This document shows, one piece after another, positions 18,726 to 26,532 of a DNA stretch of 52,064 nt (the stretch's first letter is position 1; every line of letters starts with the position of its first letter). Below the pieces are notes generated by a model. The model made no database searches and was not told where the DNA came from. It was given only the letters and a program-made list of their open reading frames with translations. Made by a program: the position numbers and the translations under genes. Source of the stretch: Nonomuraea zeae (GTDB lineage Bacteria; Actinomycetota; Actinomycetes; Streptosporangiales; Streptosporangiaceae). Where the stretch lies: assembly GCF_005889725.1 (NCBI RefSeq), contig NZ_VCKX01000052.1, positions 1 through 52,064 of the forward strand, in the 5' to 3' direction.

Positions 18726-19733
18726 ATGCGTGCCCCCGCCGCGGGTCTGACCGCCTTCCCCGCCGTGCCCGACGACGTCCGGCTCATCGACCTGGCCTGG
18801 AACGAGCTGACCGAGGTGCCCGCGTGGGTGGCCGGGCTGGCCTCGCTGGAGGAGCTCAGGCTCGACGGCAACCGCCTGCGCGCGCTGCCCGATCTGCCGG
18901 GCCTGACCGCGCTGCGCGCGCTGCACCTCGACGGGAACGAGCTCACCGCCCTGCCGGCCCTCCCGCCGGGCCTGACGACCCTCTTCGCGTACGGCAACCG
19001 CCTGGCCGCGCTCCCTGACCGGTTCGGCCCCGGGCTCACGCACCTGGCGGCCGGTGGCAACGGGCTGAGCGCCGTGCCCGCCGCGCTGTGGAAGTCGACC
19101 GGCCTGGAGTCGCTCAACCTGGCCGAGAACGCGCTCACCGAGATCCCCGCGGCCATCGGCGGGCTGACCCGGCTCCGCATGCTCGACCTGGGCCACAACC
19201 GGCTCACGACGATCCCTCCGGAGCTCGGCGACCTCGGCCTGACCGACTACCTCTACCTCAGCGACAACCTGTTCACCGAGGTCCCCGACTCGATCGGGCG
19301 GCTGGACCGGCTGGCCTACCTCAATCTGACCGACAACCGGCTCATCCGCCTGCCGGAGTCGATCGGGCGCATGGCCGGGCTGGTGGAGCTGCGGCTCTAC
19401 GGCAACCGGCTGGAGTCGCTGCCCGAGTCGATCGGCGGCCTGGCCCGGCTGCGGGAGCTGCACGCGCAGGGCAACCGGCTGTCCCGGCTGCCCGCCTCCA
19501 TCGCGGAGCTGGCCGAGCTGCGCGTGCTCGACCTGCGTAACAACGTGCTGCGCGAGCTGCCGGAGACGCTGCCCGCCGGGCTCAGGCAGCTCGATCTGCG
19601 CAACAACCGGCTGCGGGAGCTGCCGGCGCAACTGCCGCCGCTGGAGAAGCTCGACCTGCGGTGGAACAAGCTCGACGGCGAGCCGGAGGTGCTGCGGCGG
19701 CTGCGCGAGCGCGGCTGCGTCATCCTGCGCTGA
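18726..19733 (+). CDS. Leucine-rich repeat protein
   Basis: This 335-residue protein is built of about a dozen LRR units of 20-23 residues, with the pattern L..L.L..N.L..LP, e.g. LEELRLDGNRLRALP and LVELRLYGNRLESLP. There is no signal peptide or transmembrane segment, so it is probably cytoplasmic. Several spacings (PESIGRMAGL, PESIGGLARL) match the 23-residue plant-type/Ras-group LRR. Such domains bind proteins; the partner is unknown. I prefer the ATG at 18726; an in-frame ATG four codons earlier gives the same protein with a short extension. It is not obviously linked to the hydroxylase operon that ends 18 bases before. Confidence 0.88.
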   Translation: MRAPAAGLTAFPAVPDDVRLIDLAWNELTEVPAWVAGLASLEELRLDGNRLRALPDLPGLTALRALHLDGNELTALPALPPGLTTLFAYGNRLAALPDRFGPGLTHLAAGGNGLSAVPAALWKSTGLESLNLAENALTEIPAAIGGLTRLRMLDLGHNRLTTIPPELGDLGLTDYLYLSDNLFTEVPDSIGRLDRLAYLNLTDNRLIRLPESIGRMAGLVELRLYGNRLESLPESIGGLARLRELHAQGNRLSRLPASIAELAELRVLDLRNNVLRELPETLPAGLRQLDLRNNRLRELPAQLPPLEKLDLRWNKLDGEPEVLRRLRERGCVILR

Positions 19734-20292
19734 ACCGGGGTGGCCGGGGCTGCGTACCTTCGCACATGACGACATTTCCACGTCTGGCCGCTTTCGCGCT
19801 GCTGGCCGGGCTGGTCGCCGCCTGCTCATCCGCGGGCTGGGGCGACTACGTCGCAGCAGGCAAGGACCAGAAGAACGTGAAACCGCTCACCGTCGAACAG
19901 CTCTCGACCATGGTCGGCTGCAAGCCGAAGATGCAGGTCGAGGCCTCTGAGCTCCGTACCGGGTACTGCAAGACCTCGGACGGCGAGTTCTTCGTCAACA
20001 CCTTCGCCACGGAAGCGCTGAAGGACGAGTGGATGGATCGGGCTCCCGAGTACAACCCGCACCTGGTCGGCCCCCAGTGGACGGTCCTGGGCCCGCTGAA
20101 GGTGCTCAAGGCGCTACAGGAGCGGCTCAACGGCGACCTGCACCTGACCGATCACAGGACCTCCCAGATGCAGACGGCGAACTAACCGTTTCGCGCTGAA
20201 CCGGGGAGGCCGGGGCTGCGTACCTCCGCACATGACGACACTTCCACGTCTGGCCGCTTTCGCGCTGCTGGCCGGGCTGGTCGCCGCCTGCT
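19727..20292 (+). repeat. Tandem duplication spanning leader and signal peptide
   Basis: The stretch from GCGCTGAACCGGGG (19727) through the signal-peptide codons (about 19826) recurs, nearly base for base, from 20193 to 20292, an offset of 466 bases. The copied segment includes the last codon and TGA of the LRR gene, so the left breakpoint lies at the end of that gene. Confidence 0.75.
19766..20185 (+). CDS. Small secreted lipoprotein, copy 1
   Basis: This 139-residue protein has a lipoprotein signal peptide (MTTFPRLAAFALLAGLVAAC, lipobox VAAC). The mature part contains two further cysteines (VGCKPKMQV and GYCKTSDGEF) and conserved stretches APEYNPHLVG and GDLHLTDHRT. I do not recognise the family. 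The next gene is a close paralogue. Identical bases extend upstream of both start codons to the TGA of the LRR gene, so the pair arose by tandem duplication. Confidence 0.8.
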   Translation: MTTFPRLAAFALLAGLVAACSSAGWGDYVAAGKDQKNVKPLTVEQLSTMVGCKPKMQVEASELRTGYCKTSDGEFFVNTFATEALKDEWMDRAPEYNPHLVGPQWTVLGPLKVLKALQERLNGDLHLTDHRTSQMQTAN

Positions 20293-20654
20293 CCTCGGGG
20301 AGCGGGGGCGGCTATGTCGCAGCAGGCAAGGACCAGAAGGTCAACGCCGCGCCCCTGACCGTCGAGCAGCTCTCCGCCAAGGTCGGCTGCTCGCCGCGCA
20401 TGCAGGTCAACGCCGCGGAGATCCGCACCGGGTACTGCAAGACGCCGGACGGCGAGTTCTTCGTGACCACGTTCAGGAACCAGGCGGGCAAGGACGCCTG
20501 GATGGACGCCGCACCCGAGTACAACCCGCACCTGGTCGGCAACCTCTGGACGGTCCTGTCCAGCCGGAAGGTGCTCGACCTGCTCAAGGAGCGGCTCGGC
20601 GGCGACCTGCACCTGACCGACCACCGCACCAAGAAGATGCAGGTCGTCGGCTAG
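20232..20654 (+). CDS. Small secreted lipoprotein, copy 2
   Basis: This 140-residue paralogue of the preceding lipoprotein has an almost identical signal peptide and lipobox (LVAACSSG) and the same conserved cysteines (VGCSPRMQV, GYCKTPDGEF). It differs from copy 1 mostly between the lipobox and first cysteine and in the TFRNQAGKDAWMD segment. The signal-peptide coding region is more conserved than the mature part, consistent with recent duplication followed by divergence or partial gene conversion. Function is unknown. Confidence 0.8.
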   Translation: MTTLPRLAAFALLAGLVAACSSGSGGGYVAAGKDQKVNAAPLTVEQLSAKVGCSPRMQVNAAEIRTGYCKTPDGEFFVTTFRNQAGKDAWMDAAPEYNPHLVGNLWTVLSSRKVLDLLKERLGGDLHLTDHRTKKMQVVG

Positions 20655-20669
20655 CGTGACGCGGGCGGC

Positions 20670-20686
20670 GGGGCCGCGGGGGCCCC
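20670..20686. terminator. Bidirectional terminator between lipoprotein 2 and cydB
   Basis: GGGGCC and GGCCCC form a six-base all-GC stem with a five-base loop in the 65-base gap between two convergent genes. There is no T tract, as is common in high-GC actinomycetes. Confidence 0.45.
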
Positions 20687-20719
20687 GGCCACCGGCCCTC
20701 GCGAGGTGCGGCGGGCCCG

Positions 20720-21604
20720 TCAGCCGGCGGGGACGGCCCGGACCCGCTTCCTGAACACCCAGTACGTCCATCCCTGGTACACCAGCACGAACGGGAGCGC
20801 GATCAGCCCGATCCAGCTCAGCATCGTCAGCGTGTACGACCCCGAGGCGGCCTCGGCCAGCGTCAGCCCCGGCAGCGGCCGGGCCCGCAGCTCGATGAAC
20901 ACGGCAAGCGTGGTCAGCACGATCGCGCCGGCCGTGGCCGCGAACGCCCAGCCCTCCCTGCGCCGCCAGATCAGCGCCGTGGCCGCGGCCAGCCCCGCCA
21001 TGGCGGCCAGCGCGGGCAGCGTGCCCAGGTTCGACAGGGCCAGTACGGCCACCGGGATGACCACGGCCCCCGCCGTCATGGCCACCGTGCGGGCGCGGCG
21101 GCGGACCCGCCCGGTGGTCTTCAGCGTCAGGAAGACCGCGCCGTGCAGGGCGCACACGGCGAGCGTGAACGCGCCGCCGGCCAGGGCCGCGAGCGCGCTG
21201 CCGAACAGCAGGTCGGCGAAGACCGCGCCCCACAGGAACGCCGGCAGCGCGCTGCCGATCACGATGCCCAGGTCGCACCAGCGCGGGTCGCGGACCTTGC
21301 CGCGCCACTCCAGGCCCACGCCGCGCACGATCAGCCCGACCAGGATGAGCGTCACGGGCAGGTAGAACGCGCTGAACACGCCCGCGTACCAGGCGGGGAA
21401 GGCGGCGAACATGGCGCCGACGGCGGTGATCAGCCACACCTCGTTGCCGTCCCACACCGGGCCGATGGTCTCCAGGCTCTGCCGCTGCTCCGCTGAGCTC
21501 CTGCTCACGACCGGCGCCAGCATCCCGACGCCGAAGTCGAAGCCTTCCAGCACGAAGTAGCCGGTCCAGAGGAAGGCGATGAGGACGAACCACAGATCGA
21601 TCAT
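20720..21604 (-). CDS. cydB: Cytochrome bd ubiquinol oxidase subunit II
   Basis: This 294-residue polytopic membrane protein of the CydB family begins MIDLWFVLIAFLWTGYFVLE and GFDFGVGMLAP, with the conserved WDGNEVWLITAVGAMFAAFP segment. It has about eight helices and ends with LVYQGWTYWVFRKR. It forms the bd-type terminal oxidase with CydA, reducing oxygen to water with quinol and supporting respiration at low oxygen. The ATG at 21604 has GAAGGAG upstream; an in-frame GTG two codons earlier is less likely. It follows cydA after ten bases. The usual cydC/cydD assembly transporter genes are not in the window. Confidence 0.95.
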   Translation of the reverse strand: MIDLWFVLIAFLWTGYFVLEGFDFGVGMLAPVVSRSSAEQRQSLETIGPVWDGNEVWLITAVGAMFAAFPAWYAGVFSAFYLPVTLILVGLIVRGVGLEWRGKVRDPRWCDLGIVIGSALPAFLWGAVFADLLFGSALAALAGGAFTLAVCALHGAVFLTLKTTGRVRRRARTVAMTAGAVVIPVAVLALSNLGTLPALAAMAGLAAATALIWRRREGWAFAATAGAIVLTTLAVFIELRARPLPGLTLAEAASGSYTLTMLSWIGLIALPFVLVYQGWTYWVFRKRVRAVPAG

Positions 21605-21614
21605 GTCCACTCCT

Positions 21615-22958
21615 TCAGTACATCAGCGACGGTTCGCGCTGCTCGGCCGCGGGGACGGGGTCGCGTTCCTCGGCGCCCTGGCGTACGTGCCTGGCCAGCA
21701 GCACGACCTCGGCGACGGCGAGCCCGCCGTACAGGAGCGTGAAGATCGTCAGCGAGGTGGCCACCTCGGCCAGGCTCACGCCGGGCGAGACGCTGGAGGC
21801 GGTCAGCAGCTCGCCGGCGACCGTCCACGGCTGGCGGCCGATCTCGCTCAGCAGCCAGCCCGCGATCACCGCGAGCAGCGGCAGCGGCAGGGCGAGCAGC
21901 ATCGCCCGCGACAGCCAGGACGGGAACGGCCGCTTCCGGCGGGTGAGCCAGAGGCCGAGCACCGACAGGCCCACCGTGGCCAACCCGAAGACGATCATGA
22001 TGCGGAACGACCAGAACACCACCGCCTGGTCCGGCCGGTAGTCGCCGGGGCCGAACTGCTGCTCGAAGCGCCGCTGCAGGTCCTCGGTGCCCTGGACGGT
22101 GGCGTTGGGGTCGTTGGTGGACAGGAAGCTGAGGAGGCTCGGGATCTCCAGGCCGGGGACCACGCTGAACGGCGCGCCGGCCGTGTCGCGCTCCAGGCTC
22201 TCGGCGGAGGCCAGCTTCATGGGCTGCTGCTCGTACATGAGCTTGGCCGACATGTCGCCGGTGCCGGCGACGACCGCCCCCGCGATCGCCGTCATGACCA
22301 GCGCGGCCCGCGCGGCGCCGCGCCACATGCCGGCGTGCGTCTTCAGCAGCTGGTAGCCGCACACGGCCAGCACGAACCCGCCCGCCACGACGAACGCCGC
22401 CGCGATCACGTGGGGGACCTGGGCGATCGCGGTGGAGTTGGTCAGCACGGCCCACAGGTCGGTCATCCTGGCCTTGCCGTCCACGACCTCGTAGCCGACG
22501 GGGTGCTTCATCCAGGCGTTCGCCGCAAGGATGAAATATGCCGACAAATTGGAGCCAATGGCGGCCGCCCAGATGCACGCCAGGTGCACCTTCTTCGGCA
22601 GTCGCTCCCAGCCGAAGATCCACAGCCCCAGGAACGTGGACTCCATGAAGAAGGCCAGCAACGCCTCCATGGCCAGTGGCGCTCCGAAGACGTCGCCGAC
22701 GAACGTGGAGTATTCGCTCCAGTTCATCCCGAACTGGAACTCCTGCACGATGCCGGTGACCACGCCCATCGCAAAGTTGATCAGGAACAGCTTGCCGAAG
22801 AACTTGGTCAGCCTGAGGTAGTGCTCCTTGCCCGTGCGGTGCCAGGCCGTCTGGAGGCCGGCCACGAAGATGCCCAGACCGATGGTCAAGGGCACGAACA
22901 GAAAGTGGTAGACGGTGGTCACCCCGAATTGCCACCGCGCCAGATCAAGTGCGTCCAT
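21615..22958 (-). CDS. cydA: Cytochrome bd ubiquinol oxidase subunit I
   Basis: This 447-residue subunit carries the hemes. The first helix region has FGVTTVYHFLFVPLTIGLG with H18, a heme ligand. The proton-path glutamates lie in MEALLAFFMESTFLG, and GSNLSAYFILAANAWMKHP follows. The quinol (Q) loop is short, as in actinobacterial and Bacillus enzymes; E. coli CydA has over 500 residues. It is the first gene of a cydAB operon. Three tandem palindromes lie directly upstream (22981-23026), so expression is probably tightly controlled, for example by oxygen or redox state. Confidence 0.96.
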   Translation of the reverse strand: MDALDLARWQFGVTTVYHFLFVPLTIGLGIFVAGLQTAWHRTGKEHYLRLTKFFGKLFLINFAMGVVTGIVQEFQFGMNWSEYSTFVGDVFGAPLAMEALLAFFMESTFLGLWIFGWERLPKKVHLACIWAAAIGSNLSAYFILAANAWMKHPVGYEVVDGKARMTDLWAVLTNSTAIAQVPHVIAAAFVVAGGFVLAVCGYQLLKTHAGMWRGAARAALVMTAIAGAVVAGTGDMSAKLMYEQQPMKLASAESLERDTAGAPFSVVPGLEIPSLLSFLSTNDPNATVQGTEDLQRRFEQQFGPGDYRPDQAVVFWSFRIMIVFGLATVGLSVLGLWLTRRKRPFPSWLSRAMLLALPLPLLAVIAGWLLSEIGRQPWTVAGELLTASSVSPGVSLAEVATSLTIFTLLYGGLAVAEVVLLARHVRQGAEERDPVPAAEQREPSLMY

Positions 22959-22980
22959 GTTCCCCGCCGACTCCTGAGCT

Positions 22981-23026
22981 CTACAAGCTGTAGTTTATCT
23001 ACTTGAAGTAGTACTACACGTTGTAG
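22981..23026. promoter_or_regulatory. Three tandem CTAC-N5-GTAG palindromes upstream of cydA
   Basis: Three 13-base palindromes stand in series at 22981-22993 (CTACAAGCTGTAG), 22999-23011 (CTACTTGAAGTAG) and 23014-23026 (CTACACGTTGTAG). On the minus strand a -10-like TAGATAAACT lies between the first two, so a bound protein would block or reshape the cydAB promoter. The half-sites TACA/TGTA recall BlaI/CopY-type operators, but the spacer is three bases and not two. They do not match the Rex site expected for cyd genes in other actinomycetes. Confidence 0.75.
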
Positions 23027-23125
23027 AGCAACGGGATGCGACCTTGGTCACATCCCTTCCCCTTGGCTCCTGCGTACCGAGGATCCCGTGCGCGGAGGGC
23101 CCGCCGCGTCACCCGCCGGGCTGAT

Positions 23126-23144
23126 TCCCCCGTACGCCGGGGGA
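23126..23144 (-). terminator. Possible terminator after the deacetylase gene
   Basis: TCCCCC and GGGGGA form a six-base stem with a seven-base loop, eight bases beyond the deacetylase stop codon on the minus strand. There is no T tract. It would separate this gene from the cydAB promoter region. Confidence 0.35.
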
Positions 23145-23151
23145 CGGACTT

Positions 23152-24102
23152 CTAGCGGGGTGTGGCGGCGTCCAGGTAGGCCTGGAGGTTGCCCAGCTCG
23201 TAACCCCTGCGCTTGATCTTGGCGACCAGGATGCGGAAGTCCCTGGCCAGGTTGGGGCGGAAGTGCAGGAGCAGGATGTCGCCCGGGCGCAGCTTCTTGT
23301 CCGGCACCTGATAGGCGATCTTGCCGCCGGGCTGGACGGTGGCGGTCCAGAGCAGGATCGAGGACACGCCGCAGCTCTTCGCGGCCTTCAGCGTGTCGGT
23401 GTTGTAGTTGCCGAACGGCGGCCGGAACAGCGTCGGCCTGGTGCCCAGCTCCTTCTTGACGAGCTGGGCCGAGCCGCAGATCTCGCGGCGCTGGGCGTCG
23501 TAGCCGAGCAGGCGGAGGTTGGGGTGGGTGAGGGTGTGGTTCTCGACGGGCACGCCGGCGTCCCGGAGTTGCCGGAAATATCCCCATTTTCCGGCCCCGA
23601 CGTATCGGGCGGGGCCGCCTGACTCGTCCGGGGTGCCCTTGGCCTCCACGGCGTCGCGCATGGCGAAGGCGGTGATGGGGATGCGCTGGTCGCGTACCTG
23701 GCGGACGAAGCCGGGGTCCTGCTCCCAGCCGTCGTCGATGGTCAGGAAGACGACCTTGCGCTTGGTGGGGATGGAGCTGATCACGGGCGGGAGCGGGCCG
23801 GTGCGGCCGATCGGGCGTACCTCGCCCTTGCGCGGGCGCGCGCCGGGCGGGCCCTGGGGAGCCGGCGTCCCGAGGGTGCTCGTCGGGGTCGCGGTGGTCG
23901 AGGGGGAGCCGGACGTCTCGGCGGCCCCGGTCGTACCGGCCGGCGAGCAGGCCGACACCAGCGCCACCGCGAGCGCGCCCGCCGCGCCCGCCAGCCGCCT
24001 CCCCACCCGCCGGGCCGCGCCCGGCTGTTGTTCCGCGCGTGACGGGAGGGCCGCGCGGCTCGCCGACGTCACCTGCTGATCTTCGCTTGGCCCCCTGCGC
24101 AT
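23152..24102 (-). CDS. Lipoprotein polysaccharide deacetylase (NodB domain)
   Basis: This 316-residue exported protein has a long basic N region and a hydrophobic signal ending in lipobox VSAC, then a Thr/Pro/Ser-rich tether (about 55-95). The NodB homology domain follows (about 110-310). Metal and catalytic motifs are TIDDGW (motif 1; the usual TFDDG), NHTLTHPNL (motif 2, HxxxH) and RPPFGNYN (motif 3), with LLLHF near the end providing a further histidine. Enzymes of this type remove acetyl groups from peptidoglycan or other cell-surface glycans. The exact substrate is unknown. It is a single gene, divergent from the CoxG-like gene. Confidence 0.9.
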   Translation of the reverse strand: MRRGPSEDQQVTSASRAALPSRAEQQPGAARRVGRRLAGAAGALAVALVSACSPAGTTGAAETSGSPSTTATPTSTLGTPAPQGPPGARPRKGEVRPIGRTGPLPPVISSIPTKRKVVFLTIDDGWEQDPGFVRQVRDQRIPITAFAMRDAVEAKGTPDESGGPARYVGAGKWGYFRQLRDAGVPVENHTLTHPNLRLLGYDAQRREICGSAQLVKKELGTRPTLFRPPFGNYNTDTLKAAKSCGVSSILLWTATVQPGGKIAYQVPDKKLRPGDILLLHFRPNLARDFRILVAKIKRRGYELGNLQAYLDAATPR

Positions 24103-24198
24103 GGAGCACCATCTTGCCAGCCTTGATCCGCAAGCCAGGCCCGCGCTCTGGCAGGTGTTGCCCTTATCCCCCTGGTCGGACCTGCTTAGAGTGGCCAC

Positions 24199-24900
24199 AT
24201 GAAAGTGGCGGGCAGCGCCGTGATCGGCGTTCAGAGGGACCGGGTGTGGGCGGCGTTCCAGGATCCGGCGGTGCTGGTGCGCACCATCCCGGGGTGCGAG
24301 CGGCTGGAGGAGACGGGGCCGGACACGTACCGGATGACGGTCAACGCGGGCGTGGCCTCGATCAAGGGCGTCTACCAGGGCGAGGTCGCGCTGACCGATC
24401 CGCTGGCGCCGGACTCCTTCACGCTCAAGGCGCGCGGCCAGGGCGCGCCGGGGACGGTGGACGCCACCGTCCTCGTACGGCTGAGCGAGACCGACGGCGG
24501 CACCCAGGTGGACTACGAGGCCGACGCGGTGATCGGCGGCATGATCGGCGGGGTCGGGCAGCGGATGCTGGGCTCGGTGGCCAAGCGGACGGCGGGGGAG
24601 TTCTTCGCGGCGGTCGAAGAGCACCTGCGCGCCCCGGCGGCTCCCGCCGCTGAGGGCGACCTGGCCGTGGCGTTCCCCGGCTCTCCCGGCGCCTCCGCCG
24701 AGAGCGGCCCGGCCGGTGCGGTCCAGGGGCGTCCCGAGGCCGGTGCGGCGGCTGCGGTGTACGAGCGGCCGCCCAAGCAGCGCACCGAGACGCGTCCGTG
24801 GGTGATGCTGGCGTCGTTCGGCATGGGCGCGGGGGTCGCGCTCGCCGGAGCGGCGGTGGGCTGGCTGTTCGGACGCGGATCCCGGCACCGCCACTCCTAG
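24199..24900 (+). CDS. CoxG-like SRPBCC protein with C-terminal membrane anchor
   Basis: In this 233-residue protein, residues 1-150 form a SRPBCC/CoxG domain (MKVAGSAVIGVQRDRVWAAF, PGCERLEE, YEADAVIGGMIGGVGQRML, FFAAVEEHL). A Pro/Ala-rich linker and one C-terminal helix (about 203-225) anchor it to the membrane, with a short basic tail. CoxG proteins recruit molybdenum hydroxylases to the cytoplasmic membrane. The only such enzyme in the window is at 15015-18707, about 5.5 kb upstream, so partnership is possible but the genes are not in one operon. Confidence 0.87.
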   Translation: MKVAGSAVIGVQRDRVWAAFQDPAVLVRTIPGCERLEETGPDTYRMTVNAGVASIKGVYQGEVALTDPLAPDSFTLKARGQGAPGTVDATVLVRLSETDGGTQVDYEADAVIGGMIGGVGQRMLGSVAKRTAGEFFAAVEEHLRAPAAPAAEGDLAVAFPGSPGASAESGPAGAVQGRPEAGAAAAVYERPPKQRTETRPWVMLASFGMGAGVALAGAAVGWLFGRGSRHRHS

Positions 24901-24913
24901 GACGCGCGCCGGG

Positions 24914-25003
24914 CCCCGGCTTCCGAGGGCGTGGGGCCCCGGTTTCCGAGGGCGTGGGGCCCCGGTTTCCGAGGGCGTGGGGCCCCGGTTTCCGAGGGCG
25001 CGA
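24914..25003. repeat. Four tandem copies of a 23-bp GC-rich repeat
   Basis: The unit CCCCGGTTTCCGAGGGCGTG plus GGG is repeated at 24914, 24937, 24960 and 24983. The first copy differs by one base, and the last diverges after 18 bases. The array begins 13 bases after the coxG-like stop. Each unit can pair CCCC with GGGG, so the transcript may form alternative GC hairpins and the array may act as a terminator or a protein-binding array. Confidence 0.9.
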
Positions 25004-25138
25004 GCCACCTGGGGATGAGTCGCGAAGTCCGGCCCGGACGGCATATGCCGTGCCGCTCGAAAATTCGGGTGATCAGGGCATTTTGGCGTGGCGTTCAGGA
25101 CTCTCGCGGAAAAGGATCTCCAGGCGTAGCGTGGCTGT

Positions 25139-26035
25139 ATGCGGCAGGCACACGCTGAAGACGCGCGGACGGAAGCCAGGCGAGTCGTACGCAACCTGCT
25201 GGGCGAGGAGCGTCCGACAGCCGACACACTGATCGGCGCGGTGCGGCCGGTGCTCGGGGTCGAGCGGACCGGCCGCACGCTGGAGCTCGCGCTCGGCGCC
25301 TCGCTCACCAGGCGCTCGGCCGAGCTGGCCGCCATCGCCGCCCTGCTGGTCGGCACCCGCGAGCTGGGCGAGGAGTGGTGGACGCGGCCCAGGGGCGGCA
25401 AGCTGCCGCCGCCTGACGAGGTCGTGCGCACGGCCGTGGCGATCGAGCCGTGGACCGACCTGACCGCGCTGGAGATGCTGGCCGCGTGGATCTCCGACGA
25501 CGCCGCCGACCATCTCTGGGGTCAGCCCGTCGCGCAGGTCGATCTCAACTCCTGGCAGGCCGAGGACCGCTTCGAGCTGCCGCCGGGCGTGAAACCCGGG
25601 CAGCGGCTCGTCGTCCACTTCGACGCGGGAGGACGGCTCGACGCGGTCGTCACCCGGCGGGCCGACGAGGACCTCGGGTCCAACCTCGACTTCCACTCCC
25701 TGCGCTACTCGCGGCCGGCCGAGGCCCAGTGGAGCTGGGGCGTGGCGGCAGGGCTCGGGCCGCACCGGCTGCCCGGCGAGGACCCCGACCCCTACGCCCG
25801 CGAGGTGCCATCGGCGGCCGTGGGCATCCTGCGGGCCTGGGCGATGCGCCACGGGGCCTCCCGCGAGCAGCTCGGCGAGCGGTGGACGACGGTCGGAGAC
25901 GTGGTGGCCGCCATCGAGCGGGTCGACTGGATGTGGCGCAGCGGCGAGTGGTTCGGCTGGTGGCGCGGCGCGTCGGCCCTGGTGGACGACTCGGCCTACC
26001 TGCCGTACCGGCTGGAGGAGCTGGCCGCCGGCTGA
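25139..26035 (+). CDS. Hypothetical protein, Trp-rich, cytoplasmic
   Basis: This 298-residue protein has no signal peptide or transmembrane helix. Codon use and GC3 are like those of its neighbours. Notable stretches are TADTLIGAVRPVLGVERTGR, DLTALEMLAAWISDDAADH and a tryptophan-rich C-terminal third (VDWMWRSGEWFGWWRGA). I do not recognise the family. The first 60 residues are helical and arginine-rich. It is transcribed alone, ending at a strong terminator shared with the convergent secreted-protein genes. Confidence 0.75.
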   Translation: MRQAHAEDARTEARRVVRNLLGEERPTADTLIGAVRPVLGVERTGRTLELALGASLTRRSAELAAIAALLVGTRELGEEWWTRPRGGKLPPPDEVVRTAVAIEPWTDLTALEMLAAWISDDAADHLWGQPVAQVDLNSWQAEDRFELPPGVKPGQRLVVHFDAGGRLDAVVTRRADEDLGSNLDFHSLRYSRPAEAQWSWGVAAGLGPHRLPGEDPDPYAREVPSAAVGILRAWAMRHGASREQLGERWTTVGDVVAAIERVDWMWRSGEWFGWWRGASALVDDSAYLPYRLEELAAG

Positions 26036-26044
26036 GCGCCCGCC

Positions 26045-26074
26045 CCGGCGGCCGGCCCCCGCTCCGGCCGCCGG
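26045..26074. terminator. Strong bidirectional terminator
   Basis: CCGGCGGCCGG and CCGGCCGCCGG form a perfect 11-base GC stem with an eight-base loop, ten bases after one stop codon and 24 bases from the convergent gene's stop. Placement and symmetry support termination in both directions. Confidence 0.65.
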
Positions 26075-26097
26075 CTGAGCCCCCGCGTCGGCGGTCG

Positions 26098-26493
26098 TCA
26101 GGGTTTTCCGCCGGCGTCCACCCGGCACTTGGCCATCCCGATCGGCGGGTCGTCCTTCGTGTGCACGTTGTTGGCGCCCAGCCAGCCCCACTTGCCGTAC
26201 GTGTCACCCTGCGCGTAGTACCAGATGTCGTTCTCGCCGGCGTGCGGGGTGCCGCGGGCCCAGCACTTGAAGACGCTCGGGTTGCTGAGCAGGTTGTCCC
26301 GGAACCCCACCGGTGACGGCTTACCCTTCCAGCCCGCCCAGAGCTTGACCGGGGCGTCGTTGCCGCAGATCAGTTGCCTGTCGCTCCGGACGCCACAGGT
26401 CGCCCGGGCGCCGGCAGCGCCGGCCGCGGGGACGGCCGGGGCCGCCGCCGCGAGGATGGTGATGGTCACGAGCACCGCATGGCGCAGCTTCAC
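26098..26493 (-). CDS. Small secreted cysteine-containing protein A
   Basis: This 131-residue protein has a Sec signal peptide (VKLRHAVLVTITILAAAAPA, cleavage near AAGAAGA). The mature domain is about 105 residues with four cysteines (ATCGV, LICGN, FKCWA, AKCRV) that could form two disulfides. Aromatic stretches such as DIWYYAQGDTYGKWGW suggest a compact beta fold. The GTG start has GAGAGG eight bases upstream. Function is not recognised. It follows gene B (26533-26907) by 39 bases on the same strand, so they are probably co-transcribed. Confidence 0.75.
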   Translation of the reverse strand: MKLRHAVLVTITILAAAAPAVPAAGAAGARATCGVRSDRQLICGNDAPVKLWAGWKGKPSPVGFRDNLLSNPSVFKCWARGTPHAGENDIWYYAQGDTYGKWGWLGANNVHTKDDPPIGMAKCRVDAGGKP

Positions 26494-26532
26494 AGCACAG
26501 ACCTCTCTTCGTTCGAACGGTTCCCGGGTCAC

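Noticed and set aside
22981..23026. Rex operator at cydA
   Set aside because: The palindromes lack the TTGTGA/TCACAA half-sites that Rex needs.
24914..25003. CRISPR array
   Set aside because: The 23-base units are directly adjacent with no spacers, and no cas gene is present.
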